Of a DNA stretch of 5,804 nt, positions 1 through 4,023 are shown in pieces. Source of the stretch: Treponema sp. (GTDB lineage Bacteria; Spirochaetota; Spirochaetia; Treponematales; Breznakiellaceae); assembly GCA_031276615.1 (NCBI GenBank), contig JAISND010000220.1, forward strand, positions 1 to 5,804, given 5' to 3'. Under the pieces are notes generated by a model that did no database searches, was not told the DNA's origin, and saw nothing but the letters and a program-made list of their open reading frames with translations. The first letter of the stretch is position 1, and the number at the start of each line of letters is the position of its first letter. Both the position numbers and the translations under genes were made by a program.

Positions 1-62
1 TGAGTTTTCTCAAGCGATACAGATTTTTTTCTGACCGGCGGGACAGCCCTTAGCCGCGCCTA
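1..62. other. Short flank downstream of the operon, no supported gene
   Basis: It contains TGAG-TTTT-CTCA (1-12), a four-base-arm palindrome, and a seven-T run (25-31). Read on the minus strand after the DUF2400 stop, the run is an A-tract, so it is not a terminator for this operon. I see no ribosome binding site or coding frame here that I can defend. Confidence 0.5.
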
Positions 63-887
63 TTACCGGAACATTACGCCCATGCCGAACAGTGCCAAAT
101 CGTACTTTACCGGATCGGAAGGACAAAAGCCGCGCAGTTTTTCCGTCAGCTCGACCACGGCCTTCCGGTCATTGGACTTGCGCGCAAGGAGGCCGAGCCG
201 CCGGGAACTGCGCGCGGAATGGATGTCCAGCGGCATGTAAAGCGCGGAGGGGGGGATGTTTTTCCAGAGGCCGATATCCACGGGGCCCTCGCGCCGCACA
301 AGCCAGCGGAGGGCCAGGTTTATGCGCTTGCAGGCGGAACCCGCGGCGGGATCGGCGATGTGTTTCGTATAGGAGCCGTTGTTTGCCCGCGCCATTGTTT
401 CGCGGAAAAGGCTGATGCCCTTCCAGATGCCGTCCCCGGCAGGGGGCGCGGCGGCCGGCTTTTCCGGAAGGGCGGTCCCGGCGGCGGACAGGGCCGAGGC
501 AAAGAGCGCCCCAAGGCTTCCGTATTGCGCATAACAGGCCCTGAAACCCCGGCAGAAATATTTAAGGTCCTTTTCAAAAAAGGTACGGTGTACGCAGCTG
601 TCCTTAAGCCTGCGGCAAGCGCCGGACATGACAAAGGCGGCGGGGCTTGGCCCCATGAGGGCGAACATGCGTTCCGCGGATCGGAGAATAAGTTCACGCC
701 GTCCCCACGCGATGCTTGCCGCGAGGAAGGCGGCAATTTCGATGTCGGCGGGGTCGGTATACCTGTGCGGAAACTGTACCGGATCGTTCAGGATGAATTC
801 CGGCCTGTTGACCCGCCTGTACCAGCGGTCAAGCTCCCTCTTAAGAGCGGGAATAATTCGGCGCTTCCTGGGTGATGGTAACGTCAT
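63..887 (-). CDS. TIGR02757/DUF2400 family protein of unknown function
   Basis: A 274-residue protein recognised as the TIGR02757/DUF2400 family, whose biochemical role is not established. Two family blocks are visible. The N-terminal block is NDPVQFPHRY (34-43) followed by DIEIAAFLAASIAWGRR (48-64). The C-terminal block is NLALRWLVR (190-198), VDIGLW (203-208), PLDIH (219-223), LGLLARK (231-237) and DPVKYDLALFGMG (258-270). The PLD-x-H pattern near the C-terminus faintly recalls helix-hairpin-helix DNA glycosylases, but that is only my inference. Residues 134-152 are an Ala/Pro-rich low-complexity insert between the blocks. No signal peptide or membrane segment is seen, so it is probably cytosolic. 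The start is the ATG at 887. It has GAGAG eight bases upstream, and no ATG, GTG or TTG follows before the first conserved block. The gene overlaps the end of guaB by 47 bp and is the last gene of the purB-guaB operon inside the window. Family assignment is firm; function is open. Confidence 0.88.
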   Translation of the reverse strand: MTLPSPRKRRIIPALKRELDRWYRRVNRPEFILNDPVQFPHRYTDPADIEIAAFLAASIAWGRRELILRSAERMFALMGPSPAAFVMSGACRRLKDSCVHRTFFEKDLKYFCRGFRACYAQYGSLGALFASALSAAGTALPEKPAAAPPAGDGIWKGISLFRETMARANNGSYTKHIADPAAGSACKRINLALRWLVRREGPVDIGLWKNIPPSALYMPLDIHSARSSRRLGLLARKSNDRKAVVELTEKLRGFCPSDPVKYDLALFGMGVMFR

Positions 888-2277
888 GGGCGTGACTCTC
901 GCGCAGGCCGGCCGCGGTGATACGGACGAACCTGCGGTACTTTTTGAGTTCGTCGATGTTCCGGCAGCCGCAGTAGCCCATGCCCTTGCGGAGTCCGGAA
1001 ACAAGCTGGTTCATATAGCTCCTGAGTTCCCCCCTGAAGGGAACCCGGCCTTCGATTCCTTCGGGTACCGGCTCCTCGTCCTTTCCCATCTGGTAGCGGT
1101 CTCCCGAGCCGTCATGGATGGCGCCCATGCTGCCCATGCCCCGGTATTCCTTGTAGATTCTGCCGTCAAAGATGATCTCGTTTCCGGGCGCTTCCTTCAG
1201 GCCCGCAAAAAGGCCGCCTATCATCACCACGCCGGCGCCCGCGCCTATGGCCTTGGTAATGTCACCGGAAAATTTGATGCCCCCATCGGCGATAACCGGT
1301 ATGCCCGACTTGGCCGCCTCTTCCGCGCAGTCCAGCACCGCGGTAAACTGGGGTACGCCGATGCCCGCCACAATGCGGGTGGTACAGATCGAACCGGGCC
1401 CGATGCCAACCTTGACCGCGTCGGCGCCCGCTTCGATAAGGCGGCGGGTTCCTTCCCTGGTGGCGACATTCCCGCCGATTACGGGGATGTCGAATTCCTT
1501 TTTGATTTTCCGCACCGCGTCCATGACATTTCTGGAATCCCCGTGGGCCGTATCAAGAACCACATAATCAACCCTGGCGTTTTTAAGAAGGGGCATGCGC
1601 AGCGGATAATCCTGGGGAGAAACCGCGGCTCCCACGACAAGCCGTCCCGTTCCGTCAATGGCCGCGCGGGGAAAGCACTCGTGTTTTTCCATGTCCTTTA
1701 CCGTGACAAGCCCGGTAAGGCGGCCCTCCCTGTCGCCAACGGGAAGTTTTTCAATCCGGTGCCTGTCGAATTTTTCCCGCGCCGCCTCCACCGTGGGATT
1801 CCCCTCTACCACCACCGGGTCACGGGTCATCACCTCCGTCACCGGCAGGGAGTAATCGCGGCAAAAACGCAGGTCGCGGTTTGTGATGATCCCCTTTACC
1901 TTTCCCTGGCGATCAAGCACCGGCATGCCCGAAACCCTGTATTTTTCCATAAGAGCCTTCACATCGCTTACAAGGGCATCTTCGGGAACCGTCACCGGCG
2001 AATCAATAATCCAGTTTAGATAGCGTTTAACGTTTGCCGCCTGCCGCGCCTGCTCCTCCGGGCTGATGTTCCGGTGAATAACGCCGGAGCCTCCTTCCAG
2101 GGCGATTGCGATGGCAAGTTTCTCCTCGGTCACCGTATCCATCGCGGCGGAGATGATGGGCACGTTAAGCCGCACCCCGGCGCAGAGAAGGGTTCGTATA
2201 TCGCAGTCCTTTGGCAGGGTATCGGAATAACCCGGAAGAAGAAGGATATCATCATAGGAATAGGCTTCGCTAAACAT
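841..2277 (-). CDS. guaB: Inosine-5'-monophosphate dehydrogenase
   Basis: IMP dehydrogenase oxidises IMP to XMP with NAD+, the committed step of GMP synthesis, in the cytosol. The 478-residue length fits the family (about 480-490). The TIM barrel opens with FSEAYSYDDILLLPGYS (2-18) and NVPIISAAMDTVTE (38-51). A two-CBS-domain insert covers roughly 93-205, with VSGMPVLD (115-122) and ITNRDLRF (131-138) in the first repeat. The barrel resumes with LDTAHGDS (241-248). The catalytic loop GIGPGSICTT (291-300) carries Cys298. IMP-contact segments DGGI (331-334) and MIGGLFAG (352-359) are present. The flap has YRGMGSMGAI (378-387), the Arg394-Tyr395 pair and GRVPFRG (410-416). The C-terminus has QLVSGLRKGMGYCG (424-437) and ESHAHDVTITQEAPNY (460-475). 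All expected catalytic residues are intact. One small oddity is Leu where many homologues have Thr in the AGT-E-PG stretch (358-365). The start ATG has GGAGG five bases upstream and overlaps the purB stop by 8 bp. Confidence 0.97.
   Translation of the reverse strand: MFSEAYSYDDILLLPGYSDTLPKDCDIRTLLCAGVRLNVPIISAAMDTVTEEKLAIAIALEGGSGVIHRNISPEEQARQAANVKRYLNWIIDSPVTVPEDALVSDVKALMEKYRVSGMPVLDRQGKVKGIITNRDLRFCRDYSLPVTEVMTRDPVVVEGNPTVEAAREKFDRHRIEKLPVGDREGRLTGLVTVKDMEKHECFPRAAIDGTGRLVVGAAVSPQDYPLRMPLLKNARVDYVVLDTAHGDSRNVMDAVRKIKKEFDIPVIGGNVATREGTRRLIEAGADAVKVGIGPGSICTTRIVAGIGVPQFTAVLDCAEEAAKSGIPVIADGGIKFSGDITKAIGAGAGVVMIGGLFAGLKEAPGNEIIFDGRIYKEYRGMGSMGAIHDGSGDRYQMGKDEEPVPEGIEGRVPFRGELRSYMNQLVSGLRKGMGYCGCRNIDELKKYRRFVRITAAGLRESHAHDVTITQEAPNYSRS
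896..900 (-). promoter_or_regulatory. Ribosome binding site of the DUF2400 gene
   Basis: GAGAG lies eight bases before the ATG at 887. It sits inside guaB, in the codons for the conserved ESHAHD motif (residues 460-465), and the ATG itself is formed out of frame by the His464-Asp465 codons. The match to the Shine-Dalgarno consensus is only moderate, so coupling to guaB translation probably matters. Confidence 0.5.
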
Positions 2278-3709
2278 CCTGTCCTCCGAACAGTTTTTTA
2301 TATTTCGCGGCAATGGCCTTCGCTTTCTCCGCCGCAAGGCCGCGGTACAGCTCGGGTCTTTCGAACCAGCCGAGGGCATCGCCCGCCGCGGCGGTGATGC
2401 CCAGCTCCTTCATTTTTTCGCCGATGCGGACAAGGGTCTCCGGTTCCTTCGCCAGGGCTTCCGCAAAGGAAAGGCCGCTCTTCTCCGCCGCAAGGGTGAT
2501 CTGCCGGATCACTTCGTGGGCGTCGGACACGCCGCTTTCCGCGAGCAGGATATACGCCGGCTCGGCCATGATCCCGCCCGCAATGCCGCCGCCGCGCAGA
2601 TTGGCAAGAAGCCGTTCGCGATCCGCGCCAAGCCCCCGGATGACTCCGGCCATGCGGCTGACGGCGAGGCAGAAACCCGCGATATAATCGGCGATAAAAC
2701 GCTGGCTCGCGGAATTGGAAAGATCCCGCTGATGTTCGCTTATCTGATCCATGAAGAAAGTCACGGCCCTGGGCATGAAAGCCTTCCAGAGGCTTTTAAC
2801 GTGTTCCGAATTCCAGGGGTTCCGCTTCTGGGGCATGGTGGAAGAACCCACCTGATCCGCGGCAAAGCCTTCGCGGACTTCTCCGATTTCGCTGCGCTGG
2901 AGATTGCGGAGATCGTCGGCAAGATTCGCGATGATCCCGAAGGCGGTGTTGAATTCCAGAAGCAGCCTGAGCAGGTATTCGGGTTCCACAAGCTGGGTGG
3001 AATGTTCCGAGGCTTCAAGGCCAAGCTCCGCAAGGTAGATGCGCTCAAGCTCCTCCGGATCCTTCACAATCATGGATGTGGCGTTGTAGGCCCCGACGGC
3101 GCCGGCGAGTTTTCCCCTGAGTTCTCCGGAACGTTTTTCGATTTCAAGAATGGACTTGCCCAGCCGTGAAACATATTCGGCAAAGGCGAAACCCAGGGTA
3201 ACGGGTACCGCGTGCTGGCCGTGGGTACGCCCCACCTGAGGCGTTTCGGCCTCGCGCCCGGCAAAATCGCAGAGCAGCAGTTCCAGCCCGCGAAGCAGGG
3301 GCAGTACAACTTCCCTTGTCACGCCGGCCATCCGGTACGAAAGGCCGGTGTCGAGAATGTCAACGCTTGTGGCGCCAAGGTGTACCAGGGGCGCGAACTC
3401 CGGGGGCACTTTTTTTTTGAGAACATTTACCAGTGCCCGTATGTTGTGGCGGGTCTTTTCCTCCTCGGCGTACACTTCGGCCGGCTCAACCGATGCGGCG
3501 GCCTTTTCCAGGGCTGCCCTGACGCCGGGATTGATCTTTCCCCTGACGCTGAGGTGGGCGATGATCAGCGCGGTCTCCGCCCTGACACAGGCGCCGACCG
3601 ACGCTTCTTCGGAAATCCAGGGAACCAGGGAATTGAACAGGCTTTCTTCGGAAATTGAATAACGGTGGTCTATCGGAGAGATGTTCCGGAAAATATTTCG
3701 ATCTTCCAT
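2270..3709 (-). CDS. purB: Adenylosuccinate lyase
   Basis: Adenylosuccinate lyase eliminates fumarate twice in purine metabolism: from SAICAR to give AICAR, and from adenylosuccinate to give AMP. The protein is 479 residues. Fumarase/aspartase-superfamily hallmarks are NISPIDHRYS (9-18), EEEKTRHNIRALV (82-94), HLGATSVDILDTGLSYR (110-126, with His110), GRTHGQHAVPVTLGF (160-174, with His163 as the likely general acid) and the signature loop GSSTMPQKRNPWNSEH (288-303, with the catalytic serine in the Ser289-Ser290 pair). QISEHQRDLSNSASQRF (322-338) follows. Superfamily members such as 3-carboxymuconate cycloisomerase share the loop, but the purine neighbour guaB and the N-terminal SPIDHRY favour PurB. 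I chose the ATG at 3709 because AGGA lies six bases before it. An in-frame GTG at 3724 would add MTGSV but has no ribosome binding site. It is the first gene of the operon and its stop overlaps the guaB start. Homotetrameric and cytosolic in known relatives. Confidence 0.93.
   Translation of the reverse strand: MEDRNIFRNISPIDHRYSISEESLFNSLVPWISEEASVGACVRAETALIIAHLSVRGKINPGVRAALEKAAASVEPAEVYAEEEKTRHNIRALVNVLKKKVPPEFAPLVHLGATSVDILDTGLSYRMAGVTREVVLPLLRGLELLLCDFAGREAETPQVGRTHGQHAVPVTLGFAFAEYVSRLGKSILEIEKRSGELRGKLAGAVGAYNATSMIVKDPEELERIYLAELGLEASEHSTQLVEPEYLLRLLLEFNTAFGIIANLADDLRNLQRSEIGEVREGFAADQVGSSTMPQKRNPWNSEHVKSLWKAFMPRAVTFFMDQISEHQRDLSNSASQRFIADYIAGFCLAVSRMAGVIRGLGADRERLLANLRGGGIAGGIMAEPAYILLAESGVSDAHEVIRQITLAAEKSGLSFAEALAKEPETLVRIGEKMKELGITAAAGDALGWFERPELYRGLAAEKAKAIAAKYKKLFGGQDV
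2283..2287 (-). promoter_or_regulatory. Ribosome binding site of guaB
   Basis: A perfect GGAGG core stands five bases before the guaB ATG and lies wholly inside the last codons of purB. It rules out the longer in-frame upstream start near 2379, whose extra 34 residues are unlike the IMPDH N-terminus. Because ribosomes finishing purB pass over this site, the pair is probably translationally coupled. Confidence 0.85.
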
Positions 3710-3714
3710 AACCG

Positions 3715-3743
3715 ATCCTGTCACGGCCGGTGTTGAATGTCAA
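3715..3743 (-). promoter_or_regulatory. Weak promoter-like sequence before purB
   Basis: A perfect -35 consensus TTGACA (3743 down to 3738) is followed after 17 bases by CAGGAT (3720 down to 3715), which matches TATAAT at only three of six positions. The predicted transcript would begin almost at the purB ATG, and the -10 would overlap the ribosome binding site. Either the real -10 lies elsewhere or the TTGACA is fortuitous. Low confidence. Confidence 0.2.
3716..3719 (-). promoter_or_regulatory. Ribosome binding site of purB
   Basis: AGGA lies six bases before the ATG at 3709. The alternative GTG at 3724 has only a GC-rich, non-complementary upstream stretch. This site therefore decides the start. 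Confidence 0.65.
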
Positions 3744-3757
3744 TATGTTGTACATAT
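3743..3757. promoter_or_regulatory. 15-bp perfect palindrome, possible operator between divergent genes
   Basis: ATATGT and ACATAT flank a three-base centre (ATATGTTGTACATAT). The palindrome touches the TTGACA of the minus strand and overlaps the -35-like TTGTAC of the plus strand, where a dimeric regulator could affect either or both genes. The regulator is unknown. A six-base arm can arise by chance, so this is a candidate only. Confidence 0.3.
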
Positions 3758-3776
3758 CAGGGCTTTAGGTTATGCT
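3748..3776 (+). promoter_or_regulatory. Weak sigma70-like promoter for the chemoreceptor leader
   Basis: TTGTAC (3748-3753, three of six consensus matches) and TATGCT (3771-3776, four of six) are separated by the ideal 17 bases. Transcription would start near 3783, just ahead of the first hairpin at 3795, giving a leader of about 240 bases that contains the whole structured stretch. The base matches are weak; the position is the main argument. Confidence 0.22.
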
Positions 3777-3794
3777 GGAGACGATAAATGTTTC

Positions 3795-3840
3795 TGGAAA
3801 AACCGGTCAAATCGAACCAAAGTCCGGCCCGGTTTTTCCA
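3795..3840. repeat. Inverted repeat H1, 12-bp perfect arms
   Basis: TGGAAAAACCGG (3795-3806) pairs with CCGGTTTTTCCA (3829-3840) around a 22-base loop. The 3' half of the loop is the strand complementary to the H3 loop. No T-tract follows the stem on either strand, so it is not an intrinsic terminator. Confidence 0.8.
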
Positions 3841-3854
3841 TTAAATCCAGGGAA

Positions 3855-3885
3855 GCTGTTCCAAAAACCGAAGTTTTGGAACAGC
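3855..3885. repeat. Inverted repeat H2, 12-bp arms plus loop-closing pair
   Basis: GCTGTTCCAAAA (3855-3866) pairs perfectly with TTTTGGAACAGC (3874-3885). Allowing one bulged base adds a C-G pair (3868 with 3873) closing a four-base loop. Read on the minus strand the loop is C(UUCG)G, an exceptionally stable RNA tetraloop; on the plus strand it is C(CGAA)G. No T-tract follows on either strand, so a terminator is unlikely. A short, near-perfect stem like this is also typical of dispersed REP-like repeats. Confidence 0.85.
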
Positions 3886-3897
3886 CTCGTTTAAAAT

Positions 3898-3945
3898 TGT
3901 GGTTTGCCGGACTTTTAGCCCGCAGGCTTTGGCCTGAAAACCACA
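3898..3945. repeat. Inverted repeat H3, 8-bp arms enclosing a smaller hairpin
   Basis: TGTGGTTT (3898-3905) pairs with AAACCACA (3938-3945). Inside, CAGGC (3923-3927) pairs with GCCTG (3932-3936). The remaining loop bases begin with the ten-base strand complementary to the H1 loop. Confidence 0.6.
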
Positions 3946-3997
3946 GAGCCGCGGCATCGAACCGGAGCTTGCGCCAACCGGGGTTTGAAAGCGGCTC
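3946..3997. repeat. Inverted repeat H4, two stacked stems
   Basis: GAGCCGC (3946-3952) pairs with GCGGCTC (3991-3997). After a 4-by-2 internal loop, TCGAACC (3957-3963) pairs with GGTTTGA (3982-3988). One of those pairs is G-U if plus-strand RNA is made; it would be an A-C mismatch in minus-strand RNA. The sequence ATCGAACC here (3956-3963) is a direct repeat of 3811-3818 in the H1 loop. Confidence 0.55.
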
Positions 3998-4012
3998 AAT
4001 ATTTGAAAATTT

Positions 4013-4019
4013 GGGGGTG
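4013..4019 (+). promoter_or_regulatory. Ribosome binding site of the chemoreceptor gene
   Basis: GGGGGTG matches GGAGGTG, the complement of the usual 16S rRNA tail, at six of seven positions and lies four bases before the ATG at 4024. This supports that start and puts translation initiation 16 bases downstream of the last hairpin in the preceding structured stretch. Confidence 0.6.
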
Positions 4020-4023
4020 TTTT

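Larger units (their letters stand above)
3795..3997 (+). ncRNA. Candidate structured RNA element in the chemoreceptor leader, or an intergenic repeat
   Basis: Four inverted repeats tile this stretch: H1 (3795-3840), H2 (3855-3885), H3 (3898-3945) and H4 (3946-3997). H3 and H4 abut with no gap, as stacked helices would. The last ten loop bases of H1 (3819-3828, AAAGTCCGGC) are perfectly complementary to the first ten loop bases of H3 (3906-3915, GCCGGACTTT). The element ends 16 bases before the ribosome binding site of the chemoreceptor gene. I checked for the c-di-GMP class I riboswitch core and other common riboswitch cores by eye and did not recognise one. Strand is uncertain: a G-U pair in H4 favours plus, while H2 forms a C(UUCG)G loop only on minus. 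The alternative is a dispersed palindromic repeat without regulatory function. No promoter or terminator is convincing. Confidence 0.4.

Noticed and set aside
219..875. A 218-codon plus-strand open frame opposite the DUF2400 gene
   Set aside because: It lies opposite a recognised family with intact motifs, and its translation is low-complexity Gly/Arg-rich.
628..2019. A 463-codon plus-strand open frame antisense to guaB and to the DUF2400 gene
   Set aside because: It is a GC-driven shadow of two confidently identified genes. Its product is rich in Arg, His and Gly with no recognisable domain.
3710..3724. GTG at 3724 as the purB start
   Set aside because: There is no ribosome binding site before it, whereas the ATG at 3709 has AGGA at good spacing, and the five extra residues match nothing in the family.
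3780..3787. GACGATAA, seven of eight matches to the flagellar sigma28 -10 element GCCGATAA, upstream of a chemoreceptor
   Set aside because: The required TAAA element about 15 bases upstream is absent (the bases there are GGCT).
3795..3885. H1 and H2 as intrinsic terminators
   Set aside because: Neither stem is followed by a T-tract on either strand, and both lie upstream, not downstream, of the nearest genes.
3946..3970. GGTTCGAT-like T-arm sequence on the minus strand, suggesting a tRNA or tRNA fragment
   Set aside because: The flanking stem does not pair properly (a C-C mismatch in the arm), and no acceptor, D or anticodon arm can be laid out.
3898..3997. c-di-GMP class I (GEMM) riboswitch before the chemoreceptor
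   Set aside because: The paired-hairpin look fits loosely, but the diagnostic core stretches and the GNRA tetraloop with its receptor are not found.
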